Source of the DNA: Moraxellaceae bacterium
Lineage (GTDB): Bacteria; Pseudomonadota; Gammaproteobacteria; Pseudomonadales; Moraxellaceae
Assembly: GCA_003543245.1 (NCBI GenBank)
Contig: DPJB01000017.1
Span: 17,749-71,560, forward strand
DNA: 53,812 bases
Direction of reading: 5' to 3'
Shown: one piece after another, positions 1 through 8,075 of the stretch
How positions within the stretch are numbered: the first letter of the stretch is position 1
How the letters are laid out: each line of letters opens with the position of its first letter
Made by a program: the position numbers and the translations under genes
Notes under the pieces: generated by a model
Seen by the model: only the letters and a program-made list of their open reading frames with translations
What the model was told of the DNA's origin: nothing
The model's database searches: none

Positions 1-56
1 GAGCCCGTGACATTGCGAAGGCTGTGACTGAGGCGATCGGTGAGGTTATCGAACAT
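1..56 (-). CDS. ffh: Signal recognition particle protein Ffh, N-terminal fragment (runs off the window)
   Basis: Read on the minus strand from the ATG at 56, the first 18 codons give MFDNLTDRLSHSLRNVTG, which matches the start of the N domain of bacterial Ffh (typically MF[ED]NLT[ED]RLS..LRN.[ST]G). Ffh is the GTPase of the signal recognition particle; it binds 4.5S RNA and signal sequences and delivers ribosomes to FtsY at the membrane. Only the start of the N domain is inside the window. An in-frame ATG three codons upstream (65) is an alternative start. In E. coli and Pseudomonas ffh is divergent from ypjD and a corB-like gene. Here those two genes appear only at 7230 and 8076, so accessory genes seem to have entered the divergent spacer. 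Confidence 0.85.
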   Translation of the reverse strand, partial: MFDNLTDRLSHSLRNVTG

Positions 57-90
57 CGGGAGCATCCGCTGAGAATGAAACAGGGGGCTG

Positions 91-119
91 ATTATAGGGA
101 AGGCGTGACGTGCTGTCGC
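91..119 (-). promoter_or_regulatory. Predicted sigma-70 promoter of ffh
   Basis: On the minus strand there is a perfect -10 hexamer TATAAT (91-96), preceded by 17 bp and the -35-like hexamer GCGACA (114-119, four of six consensus bases). Transcription would start near 83, leaving a leader of about 27 nt before the ffh ATG at 56. The rest of 57-211 holds no convincing gene. Confidence 0.6.
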
Positions 120-211
120 GTCATCAGCATGTCTTACCCCCAGTTCAGGGGATTGGGTTACCCGGACAGGCTTGCTAGCGTGACAGCCATACCAATGAAG
201 GGGTCAGGGAC

Positions 212-2263
212 ATGCGCCATCACTCATATGCCTCATTATTTGCATTTACCTTGCTGACCGCCGCCCTTACCGGGTGTGGCAGCGACGACAATCCAGTAAC
301 AGGCGGTGGAGGCGGCGGGACGACCACAGCCTCCGCCACGGTTACCCCATCACTGGGCAAGGTTTTTAACGCAGGCATTGAGGCACGTTGCATGCCAACA
401 GGTGTCGTCATGGGGTCGGGGGATACCGGAGAAACTGGCAGCATCGCCATCGCACTGACCGGGACTTGCTCAGGTCCCGTCATCGTTGAGCTGGTACCCA
501 ATGGCTCTTCCACTTATTTTGATGAAGCCTTGGGCAGCATTGTTGCCCTGCCAACTGGTACAACCCTTCGCGCCATCGTGCCCTCATTCACCGGCAGCTC
601 ACTCACTGTTGCCGTCACACCATTAACCGAGATCGCTACACAGCAGGCACTGGCGGCCGCCGGCAACATCGAGACCGCCGTCACTACAGCCCAGGCAACA
701 ACTGCCAACAGTAATGTTGTTACCCAGGTACTGGGTCCAGGCGTGACTCTCGACATTCTCACACCACCGACAGGATGGGATGCCAGCACCGCCGCAGGCA
801 GCCTGGGAACAAGCGAGGCAGATCGTTATGCCTACTATCTCGCCGCTCTGGCACGCATGGGCGGAACTACCGGAACGCCAGCAGTCACGGTCACGGACAC
901 CTTGGCGGACGACCTTGCCGATGGCACATTGAGTGGCGGCACAAACGGTGTATTCACTTACACCAGCGGTGACTTCACTACACAGCTGGAGAGCGCCATC
1001 AATGCGATGGCCAGCTATGCAAACACTGAACTGCAGTCAGCTGTGGGAGTCATTGCAGCGAATATCACAGGCTTTTCACCCGACAACGGCGCAGTTGACA
1101 GTACCGTTACCATTACTGGCGCCGGCTTTGACAGCGATCCGTTCCACATGGTGGTGACATTCAGCAACGGCGTTGCAGCAGAAATAGTCAGCTCCTCTGC
1201 AACGGAAATCGTCGTAAAAGTGCCTGCGGGGGCTGTCAACGGCCCAATCACTGTGACAAACACCATCAGCAACACAACATCGACATCAACCGGCAGCTTC
1301 ACGGTAACAGGCGGCGGCAGTACCCCAGGCATCTGGACCGCACGTACCACACCCAGCAGCTATGTGCTCTACAGCATCGCTTATGGCAGTGGTCTCTTTG
1401 TTACCGGGGGCTATAACCGCACGATCCTGACCTCAACTGACGGGGTATCCTGGACAGCACGAACGGCACCTGACAGCAATTTTTATCAGATCAACTCGAT
1501 CACCCATGATGGTAGCCAGTTTGTGCTGGTCGGGGACTCGTCCAGCTACACGACGATTGCACCTGTCATTGCCACATCCGCCGATGGCGTGACATGGACT
1601 CGCCGTAACTGGACCAACAGCGGCAGCGAGACCCAGCTGGTAGACATTGCGGCCAGTGGCAGCAGACTGACGGCCGTCGGACTCAATGGCACCATCATTA
1701 CCTCCACAGACAGTGGCGCAACCTGGAGCAGCGAAACCCTGCCCTCACTCCCTGCTGGCTATATCTCGGCACTTAATGGTGTTGCGGGGAACAGCACCAC
1801 GCGTATCGCCGTCGGCAAGGACAGCGCATCGAAAGGCGTCATCATCATCAACAGCGGATCCGGATGGACAACCGCAGCCACTGCGCTGGCCGACTTCATT
1901 CCACGCGATGTCATATGGACCGGGACACAGTTTGTCGCCGTTGGCGACTCCTCCGTCAACTATGGAGCCAACTCGGTGGTCATGACATCACCTGATGGCT
2001 CGACATGGACCAACCAGACGATTCCGACTACTGCCGCACCATCCGGCTACAACCTGAGTGACATTGTCTGGAATGGCAGCAAGCTTCTTGCCGTAGGAGG
2101 CAATGACGGCTCATCGCGGTTGATTATCTCGTCTGCTGATGGCATTACGTGGATACAGGAACACTTGGCCACGCTTACAGGCCAGATTGCACTTTCGGGA
2201 GTGGCGGCATCCTCATCCCTCGTCATCGCAGTGGGTGGAACAAGAGCCGTTACCAGCCCTTGA
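212..2263 (+). CDS. Secreted lipoprotein with IPT/TIG domain and beta-propeller-like repeats
   Basis: This 683-residue protein begins with a lipoprotein signal peptide whose lipobox LTGC puts the lipidated Cys at residue 22, followed by an Asp-containing and then Gly-rich linker (residues 23-40). An AGGG Shine-Dalgarno lies just before the ATG. Residues about 40-280 are an Ala/Thr-rich extracytoplasmic region without a recognised family. Residues about 283-365 form an IPT/TIG immunoglobulin-like domain (ITGFSPDNGAVDSTVTITG). The C-terminal half repeats the pattern [TS]S.DG..W[ST].R, an Asp-box/BNR-like motif seen in beta-propellers. It is likely a cell-surface binding or adhesion protein. No catalytic residues are evident and the ligand is unknown. 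It is monocistronic, ending at a strong terminator, and sits in the accessory block between ffh and ypjD. Confidence 0.75.
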   Translation: MRHHSYASLFAFTLLTAALTGCGSDDNPVTGGGGGGTTTASATVTPSLGKVFNAGIEARCMPTGVVMGSGDTGETGSIAIALTGTCSGPVIVELVPNGSSTYFDEALGSIVALPTGTTLRAIVPSFTGSSLTVAVTPLTEIATQQALAAAGNIETAVTTAQATTANSNVVTQVLGPGVTLDILTPPTGWDASTAAGSLGTSEADRYAYYLAALARMGGTTGTPAVTVTDTLADDLADGTLSGGTNGVFTYTSGDFTTQLESAINAMASYANTELQSAVGVIAANITGFSPDNGAVDSTVTITGAGFDSDPFHMVVTFSNGVAAEIVSSSATEIVVKVPAGAVNGPITVTNTISNTTSTSTGSFTVTGGGSTPGIWTARTTPSSYVLYSIAYGSGLFVTGGYNRTILTSTDGVSWTARTAPDSNFYQINSITHDGSQFVLVGDSSSYTTIAPVIATSADGVTWTRRNWTNSGSETQLVDIAASGSRLTAVGLNGTIITSTDSGATWSSETLPSLPAGYISALNGVAGNSTTRIAVGKDSASKGVIIINSGSGWTTAATALADFIPRDVIWTGTQFVAVGDSSVNYGANSVVMTSPDGSTWTNQTIPTTAAPSGYNLSDIVWNGSKLLAVGGNDGSSRLIISSADGITWIQEHLATLTGQIALSGVAASSSLVIAVGGTRAVTSP

Positions 2264-2278
2264 GCAATACTCGACGTT

Positions 2279-2311
2279 AAAAACGGGCAGGCGCAAACCT
2301 GCCCGTTTTTT
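2279..2311 (+). terminator. Rho-independent terminator after the TIG lipoprotein
   Basis: A perfect 13-bp inverted repeat (AAAAACGGGCAGG / CCTGCCCGTTTTT) with a 6-nt loop ends in a T run. It begins 15 bp after the stop codon at 2263 and separates the lipoprotein from the YfiR operon. Confidence 0.9.
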
Positions 2312-2332
2312 ATGTCCAGAGGAGCAAACCCT

Positions 2333-2354
2333 CCCCCCCCCCTGTTGAACAGGG
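2333..2354. repeat. Ten-cytosine homopolymer followed by a small palindrome
   Basis: Ten consecutive C residues (2333-2342) run into the palindrome CCCTGTT-G-AACAGGG (2340-2354). The tract is intergenic, about 70 bp upstream of the predicted promoter of the YfiR operon. Such tracts are prone to slippage in replication and in sequencing, so the count of ten is itself uncertain. Confidence 0.7.
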
Positions 2355-2412
2355 CGATCAATCCGGCCCACCTGGCCGACCCGGCAGTCTACGCACTATT
2401 GGCGAATATTTT

Positions 2413-2441
2413 TCGACAGCGTCGATTTCATCAGCAATACT
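2413..2441 (+). promoter_or_regulatory. Possible promoter of the YfiR-kinase-receptor operon
   Basis: TCGACA (2413-2418, five of six -35 bases), a 17-bp spacer and AATACT (2436-2441, four of six -10 bases) lie 43 bp upstream of the YfiR start codon. This is pattern matching only. Confidence 0.4.
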
Positions 2442-2483
2442 TGATCCCAGTCGGACAAAAGAATCCGGTGAAGGAATGGCTTC

Positions 2484-3011
2484 ATGAGGCATTGTCCTCT
2501 ACAGAGAATGGCAAAGATCGTTCTGCACGGCCTGATCGGCCTGCTGGCAGCGACGGGGGTTCATGCCGAAAACACAGAGGCCGATATCAAGGCGGCCTTC
2601 ATCTACAACTTCGCCAAGTTCGTCGAGTGGCCGGAAGGCACTTTTGCTGACAGCAAGGACAGACTCCTGCTGTGCACTCAGGGTGACACTGTACTTGCCC
2701 GGAAACTTCGCCTGCTGGCTGGCCGGGAAGCGCAGGGAAGGACCATTGAAGTTCGGCCACTGGCAGGAGCCGAAGCCATAAGCGGCTGTCACATCCTGCT
2801 GACTCCCTCCTCAGGTGAAGCCTTGGGCCACAGTGCCACACTGACCATCAGCGAATCCACCGGCACGGCACGTCCAAATAGCATGATCAACCTGTTTGTC
2901 GATGCCAATCGAGTCCAGTTTTCTGTCAACCTGCCAGCCACCCAGCAGGCCGGCATCAAGGTTAGTGCGCGACTGCTACAACTCGCACGCACTGTGAACA
3001 AGGGGGGCTGA
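2484..3011 (+). CDS. YfiR family (DUF4154) periplasmic protein
   Basis: The 175-residue product has a signal peptide ending near ATGVHA (residue 28) and the family's opening motif after cleavage, IKAAFIYNFAKFVEWPEG. In Pseudomonas YfiR is a periplasmic repressor of the diguanylate cyclase YfiN; DUF4154 proteins are more generally periplasmic partners of membrane signalling proteins. An AAGGA sequence 9 nt before the ATG at 2484 supports this start; Met9 (2508) is an alternative. The stop is one base before the kinase ATG at 3013, so the two are almost certainly translationally coupled. No YfiN-like GGDEF gene is adjacent, which suggests that the partner is the kinase. The Cys positions of this copy (70 and 103) could be redox-active, but that is untested. 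Confidence 0.85.
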   Translation: MRHCPLQRMAKIVLHGLIGLLAATGVHAENTEADIKAAFIYNFAKFVEWPEGTFADSKDRLLLCTQGDTVLARKLRLLAGREAQGRTIEVRPLAGAEAISGCHILLTPSSGEALGHSATLTISESTGTARPNSMINLFVDANRVQFSVNLPATQQAGIKVSARLLQLARTVNKGG

Positions 3012-3012
3012 C

Positions 3013-4947
3013 ATGCGCCTTCTTGAAAAGCTTCCATTACAGAAAAAGTTTCTCAGTGTCATTTTGCTCAGCACAGGAACAGCATTACTGCTGGCATGGC
3101 TTGCATTTGCTATGACTGCCGCCCTGAAAATGAAGGAAGACCTTCATGCCCGTCTGAGCACACTCACAAATGTAACAGCTTTCAACCTGCAGGCCGCAAT
3201 GGCTTTCAAGGACCAGAGTGAAGCCCGTACCATCCTGTACTCTCTCAAGGCAGAGAACAGCATAACCAGCGCCTGCATTCTTGATCGCACCCAATCAGAG
3301 TTTGTCCGCATAAAACTGTCCGGCAATGACAAGGAGTGCACTCTTTCCCGTTCTGATCGCAGCTTCTTTTCACAACATGTTCATGCAGACCAGTCCATCA
3401 CGCTTGATGGGGAAACCCTCGGCCACCTCCACATCAATGCAGATCTTGGCCATTACTGGCAGATGCTGGCCCTTTATCTTCTGATTATGGCATGTCTTGC
3501 GCTGGCCTCTCTTGCTTTGGCCACCGCCCTCGGCATGCGCCTGCTGCGCCAAGTCACCACACCAATCCTCCAGCTTGCTGCCACTGCTGAAAATATTTCA
3601 AAGGATCAGGACTACACCGTACGCGCCAACGTCCGGAGCAACGATGAAATAGGAGCCCTGGTACATAGCTTTAATGAAATGCTGGCACAGATTGAAGCAC
3701 GTGATGCAGAACTGGCCCGTCATCGTGAAGGTCTTGAGCAGCTCATTGAGGCCCGAACAAGTGAGCTTCGGCATGCAAAAGATGCCGCAGAAGCAGCAAG
3801 CCGCGCCAAGTCCCTCTTCCTGGCAATGATGAGTCATGAAATACGCACCCCCATGAACGGGGTGCTAGGCATGACCGAGCTACTTCTGGATAGCCCGATG
3901 AGCGCGGAGCAACGCCGACAGGCTGAGGCCGTACATCAGTCTGGCGAGTCACTGCTTGCGATCATCAATGACATCCTCGACTTTTCAAAAATTGAAGCAG
4001 GAAAGCTTGAACTGGAAAACATCCCATTCATGCCCGCCCAGGTAGTACAGGATGTACTGGAGCTATTATCCGAACGCGCCCACAATAAAAACCTTGTCCT
4101 TCAATGCACGATTGATCCCGATGTTCCATCCGAAGTAAGAGGCGACCCCAACAGGATACGGCAGATCCTGATCAATCTAACGGGTAATGCCATTAAGTTT
4201 ACGGAGGCAGGGAGCATCCATGTTTCGTTGGGCTGTGAATCACATGATGAAAAAAATATTGCGTTGCGTATTGAGGTTTGCGATACGGGTATCGGTGTAA
4301 CCCAGGATGCAATGGACTCCCTCTTCCAGCCATTTATCCAGGCTGACAGCTCCCATGCGCGCCGGTTCGGCGGCACCGGTCTTGGTCTTGCCATAGTCAA
4401 ACAACTCGTGGAAATCATGGGAGGCCATATCGAGGTTAGGTCACGAATTGGTGGGGGCACCTGTTTTTCTTTTACACTTAACCTTCAGCCCACCCAGACA
4501 GCATCCCCAACCTCAAATAATCAGGCAGCACCACCTTCCTCAGCGAAACACAAAGATCTTCAAGGCATAAAAATACTGCTGGCCGAAGACACCCCAACCA
4601 ATCAGGATGTAGCCCGCGCCATGCTTATGCGTCTTGGCTGCAAGGTCGATGTTGTCTGTAACGGCAGGGAGGCATTGAAAAACCTTACCTCTCAGCATTA
4701 CGACATTGTTTTGATGGATTGCCAGATGCCGGAAATTGACGGCTTTGAGGCAACACGTCAATTACGCCAACTGGAAAAACAGAATGGCTGGCACCACACC
4801 CCGGTCATAGCAGTTACCGCAAGCATTCTTCGTGATGAACATGATGCCTGCATCAGCAGTGGAATGGATGATTTTCTGGCAAAGCCCTTCAAACAATCAG
4901 CGCTGCATGACGTACTGCAACGCTGGCTGCCGGTGCGCCGGGAATGA
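3013..4947 (+). CDS. Membrane hybrid sensor histidine kinase with CHASE8-like sensor and receiver
   Basis: This 644-residue kinase has TM1 at about 14-36, a roughly 110-residue periplasmic domain resembling the CHASE8 sensor, TM2 at about 150-172 and a HAMP linker. A HisKA domain carries the phospho-acceptor His275 in MMSHEIRTPMNG. The ATPase domain shows an N box (NLTGNAIKFTE), DTGIG and a GGTGLGL loop. A C-terminal receiver has Asp569 in LMDCQMPEIDG and the conserved Lys in AKPF. It autophosphorylates and passes the phosphate to its own receiver. No DNA-binding or output domain is fused, so a phosphotransfer protein and output regulator must be encoded elsewhere. The start follows an AAGGGGGGC Shine-Dalgarno that overlaps the end of the YfiR gene. 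YfiR is the likely periplasmic modulator (inference from fusion-like spacing). Confidence 0.9.
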   Translation: MRLLEKLPLQKKFLSVILLSTGTALLLAWLAFAMTAALKMKEDLHARLSTLTNVTAFNLQAAMAFKDQSEARTILYSLKAENSITSACILDRTQSEFVRIKLSGNDKECTLSRSDRSFFSQHVHADQSITLDGETLGHLHINADLGHYWQMLALYLLIMACLALASLALATALGMRLLRQVTTPILQLAATAENISKDQDYTVRANVRSNDEIGALVHSFNEMLAQIEARDAELARHREGLEQLIEARTSELRHAKDAAEAASRAKSLFLAMMSHEIRTPMNGVLGMTELLLDSPMSAEQRRQAEAVHQSGESLLAIINDILDFSKIEAGKLELENIPFMPAQVVQDVLELLSERAHNKNLVLQCTIDPDVPSEVRGDPNRIRQILINLTGNAIKFTEAGSIHVSLGCESHDEKNIALRIEVCDTGIGVTQDAMDSLFQPFIQADSSHARRFGGTGLGLAIVKQLVEIMGGHIEVRSRIGGGTCFSFTLNLQPTQTASPTSNNQAAPPSSAKHKDLQGIKILLAEDTPTNQDVARAMLMRLGCKVDVVCNGREALKNLTSQHYDIVLMDCQMPEIDGFEATRQLRQLEKQNGWHHTPVIAVTASILRDEHDACISSGMDDFLAKPFKQSALHDVLQRWLPVRRE

Positions 4948-4985
4948 AAAAACACAAGGAAACCCTGTTGAGAGGGGAAAGCTAA

Positions 4986-7088
4986 ATGCACATGAACAGC
5001 TCATGGATAGGCTACATTCTGCTGTGTACCGTCGCCCAACAGGCAATAGCAGAAGAGGACCTGTTTGCAATGCCCCTGGAAGAACTTTCGCGGCTGGAAG
5101 TAAGCATTGCCACCGGCACACCAAAACCGATTACCTCGGCACCCGCGATTGCCAGCATCATCACTGCCCATGACCTTGAAGCAATGGGCGCACAGGACCT
5201 GGATACAGCCCTGGAAATGGTACCGGGCCTTCATGTCTCGCATGGCGGCTTCATTTATGCATCGCGTTACTTCATGCGAGGCATCGTATCCACCTATAAC
5301 CCGCACACGCTCGTGCTCATCAATGGCATTCCCCAGACAAGCCTGTTCACGGGAGACCGGGGCGAACGACTGGTTGCCATGACCGGCTTACCCGTTCAGA
5401 TGATCGAGCGCGTGGAGATCATTCGTGGCCCCGGCTCGGCCGTCTATGGTGCCGATGCCTTTGCCGGAGTCATCAACATCATCACCAAACGACCAGAGGA
5501 CATGCAGGGCGGCCAGGCAACCCTCGCTTATGGCAGCTTCAACACACCAAAAGCATCCCTGCAGCAAGCTGGCTCCATCGGCCCGGTACGTGCTCTCATT
5601 TCAGTGGCATATGCCAGCAGTGACGGTGATGACCCCGTCATCAATGCGGACTACCAGAGCAGCCTCGATGCACTTCTGGGCACCACTGCTTCCTATGCCC
5701 CAGGGCCAGCCAATCTCGCCTGGAAAAATTTCGATGCCCGCACCGACCTTGCATGGAGTGACTTCAGACTGCGCATGAGTCACCGGCGCAGCGAAGGCGA
5801 AACAGCCCAAGGCATCAATGAATCGCTGGACCCGGGAGCCCGCTTCCCCCACCATCGAAGCAACGTCGACCTGACCTGGAGTGCCCCTGACTTCCATAAA
5901 AACTGGGAGCTCGAAAGCCAGGTCAGTTACCTGTACAGCGACTTCCGTAACCCTACATCCATCCGGCAATTTCCTCCCGGTGCATTTGGCCAGTTCCCTG
6001 AAGGCGTATTGCAGACGCCCGAGTTATCCGAAGAAAATGCGCGCATTCACCTCACCGCCCTTTACAAGGGCTGGAAAGATCATCAGGTACGAATCGGGAG
6101 CGGCTACTACTGGGGAGACATTTTCAAGACAACCGATGCGGTCAACTATCTTCTGCTACCAGGCAATCCGGTCCCTCAGCCACGCCCGGGTGGACTACAG
6201 GATGTCAGCGACTCCCCGGAAGCCTTTTTGCCCGAAAACCAGAGAACCAATTCCCATGTTTTCGTGCAGGATGAGTGGCAGATGGCAACAGACTGGACCC
6301 TGACGGCCGGACTTCGTCATGACCACTACTCCGACTTTGGTGGCGCTACCAATCCCCGCCTTGCCGTAGTCTGGAACACAAGCCCGACACTGACCACCAA
6401 GCTGCTCTATGGCGAGGCCTTTCGTGCGCCTGCTTTTTTTGAGCTCTATGCCACGAACAACCCTGTCGCACTTGGCAACCCCGATCTGGAACCAGAAAAA
6501 CTTGAAAGCCTGGAGGCAGGATTTTCATGGCGCCCTCACGAGTCATGGACATGGGACATCAACTTCTATCATTTCCATATCAATGACTTTATCGACTTCG
6601 TCAGTGATCCTGGCAGCAGTACCTTTACGGCCCGCAATACCGGCACCATTGAAGGCACAGGACTGGAAACCGAGTTACGTCACGACTGGAGCAACACTCT
6701 CCAGATACTGGCCAATTACAGCCATCAGCAAACCCGGGAAGAAATCACTGGCGCTCCACTGGGACTGGCACCGACTGCGGATGCCAGTCTCCGCATGATC
6801 TGGGAGTTCTTGCCACAATGGCAGCTGACCCCGCAGTTTGTATGGGTTAGCGAAAGCAAGCGACAGGCAGGTGACTCACGGGCACCGATGGATGGCTACA
6901 CCACATTTGACCTGACGGCGCGCAAGCAATGGCCCAGAGGCAGTCTGAGCCTGACAGGGCGTAACCTGTTTGATGCCAATGTACAGGAAGCCAGCAGAGG
7001 ACCAGAAACCAGCACGGTCGCGCCTATTCCCGGTGATCTGCCGCAGGCAGGCCGAAGTCTGACCCTGGAAGCAACCCTTGACTGGTGA
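4986..7088 (+). CDS. TonB-dependent outer-membrane receptor
   Basis: The 700-residue protein has a short signal peptide (cleavage near QQAIA, residue 22), a plug domain at about 45-165 (SIITAHDLEAMGAQDLDTAL, then PG.AVYG.DAFAGVINIITK) and a 22-strand-type barrel ending in an aromatic residue (LEATLDW). The motif YGEAFRAPAFFELY is typical of siderophore, cobalamin or vitreschin-type receptors, but nothing identifies the ligand. GAGGGG about 9 nt upstream supports the start. It follows the kinase gene by 38 bp with no terminator, so the three genes form one operon. A receptor co-transcribed with YfiR and a kinase suggests outer-membrane substrate sensing, or use of the receptor as a porin for the signal. 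This is inference. Confidence 0.9.
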   Translation: MHMNSSWIGYILLCTVAQQAIAEEDLFAMPLEELSRLEVSIATGTPKPITSAPAIASIITAHDLEAMGAQDLDTALEMVPGLHVSHGGFIYASRYFMRGIVSTYNPHTLVLINGIPQTSLFTGDRGERLVAMTGLPVQMIERVEIIRGPGSAVYGADAFAGVINIITKRPEDMQGGQATLAYGSFNTPKASLQQAGSIGPVRALISVAYASSDGDDPVINADYQSSLDALLGTTASYAPGPANLAWKNFDARTDLAWSDFRLRMSHRRSEGETAQGINESLDPGARFPHHRSNVDLTWSAPDFHKNWELESQVSYLYSDFRNPTSIRQFPPGAFGQFPEGVLQTPELSEENARIHLTALYKGWKDHQVRIGSGYYWGDIFKTTDAVNYLLLPGNPVPQPRPGGLQDVSDSPEAFLPENQRTNSHVFVQDEWQMATDWTLTAGLRHDHYSDFGGATNPRLAVVWNTSPTLTTKLLYGEAFRAPAFFELYATNNPVALGNPDLEPEKLESLEAGFSWRPHESWTWDINFYHFHINDFIDFVSDPGSSTFTARNTGTIEGTGLETELRHDWSNTLQILANYSHQQTREEITGAPLGLAPTADASLRMIWEFLPQWQLTPQFVWVSESKRQAGDSRAPMDGYTTFDLTARKQWPRGSLSLTGRNLFDANVQEASRGPETSTVAPIPGDLPQAGRSLTLEATLDW

Positions 7089-7229
7089 TGATGCCCCAAG
7101 CAGGGAGGGGAGCAAGCGCAGGGGGCCATTCCCTTCAAAATATCAGCCCCTTGTGCCACACTCACGGCTCGTCTCGGCAGCCATCGCTACCTTCGTCATC
7201 CTGCTACCGAAACAAGGAATCGTCGCATC

Positions 7230-8030
7230 ATGAATGCAACACTGGCCGGCATTGCCGCCGCCCTGTTGTACACCGTGGCCAGCGCCATGCTGGGCCGCCA
7301 ACTGCTTCGTCGTGAAAAGCCACGCGCCCCGGTCATTCAAGCACTGGGTGGACTTGCGCTGCCGTTGCACCTGATTTCCATTCATGCACAGATCTATCAA
7401 CCTACCGGGCTTGATCTCGGACTTTTCCATATCAGCTCACTGGTGGGCTGGCTGATTGCCGCCCTTGCTATCGGCATGAGTCTCTACAAACCCATCATCA
7501 GCATCACCGTTGCGGCATTCCCGCTGGCGATACTGGGACTGACCCTCTCACTGTTTGCCCCATCAACCTACACGCCTGGCACACTCACTCCCGGGGCCGA
7601 ATCGCACATACTTCTCTCCATTCTGGCCTACAGTGTATTGACCATTGCGGCAGCACAGGCACTTCTGGTTGCCGTTCAGGACAGGCACTTGCGCACACAC
7701 AAGCAGGGCCTGATGAATGCACTGCCGCCCCTGCAAACCATGGAAAGCCTGCTGTTCAGCCTGATCGGCACCGGCTTTGTGCTGCTCACCCTGGCCATTG
7801 TCACCGGCTTTCTGACACTGAACGACCTGTTTGCCCAGCATGTTGCACACAAGACCGTACTGACGCTGGCTGCATGGACAGTATTTGCCGTCCTGCTGGC
7901 CGGGCGTCACTGGCTTGGCTGGCGAGGTCCCACTGCCATTCGCTTTACCCTGTGGGGTTTTGCCCTGCTGCTTCTGGGCTTTTATGGCAGCAAACTCGTA
8001 CTTGAGCTGGTTCTGGGCCGGAGCGCTTGA
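7230..8030 (+). CDS. YpjD/CcsA-like cytochrome c assembly family membrane protein
   Basis: The 266-residue protein has about eight hydrophobic segments and the arrangement of the HemX/YpjD group of the CcsA superfamily. Conserved pieces are the cytoplasmic QALGGLALPLHL region, LSILAYSVLTIAAAQALL and the final helices. The family handles haem or helps inner-membrane complexes; E. coli YpjD (CorE) has been linked to the CorB transporter. The corB-like gene follows after 45 bp, and ffh is its usual divergent neighbour. In this window that pairing is interrupted by the genes at 212-7088. The start uses ATG with AAGGA about 10 nt upstream. Confidence 0.8.
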   Translation: MNATLAGIAAALLYTVASAMLGRQLLRREKPRAPVIQALGGLALPLHLISIHAQIYQPTGLDLGLFHISSLVGWLIAALAIGMSLYKPIISITVAAFPLAILGLTLSLFAPSTYTPGTLTPGAESHILLSILAYSVLTIAAAQALLVAVQDRHLRTHKQGLMNALPPLQTMESLLFSLIGTGFVLLTLAIVTGFLTLNDLFAQHVAHKTVLTLAAWTVFAVLLAGRHWLGWRGPTAIRFTLWGFALLLLGFYGSKLVLELVLGRSA

Positions 8031-8075
8031 CGTCCGCCAGTCCTGAACCGTTAAATCCCTGATATTCCCGCTTCC

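Noticed and set aside
24..257. Plus-strand reading frame across the ffh promoter region
   Set aside because: It runs antisense to the ffh start and the perfect -10 of ffh, has no family features, and has no Shine-Dalgarno.
212..7088. Genomic island bounded by mobile elements
   Set aside because: No integrase, transposase, tRNA target or flanking direct repeats were found at either edge. Only synteny suggests insertion.
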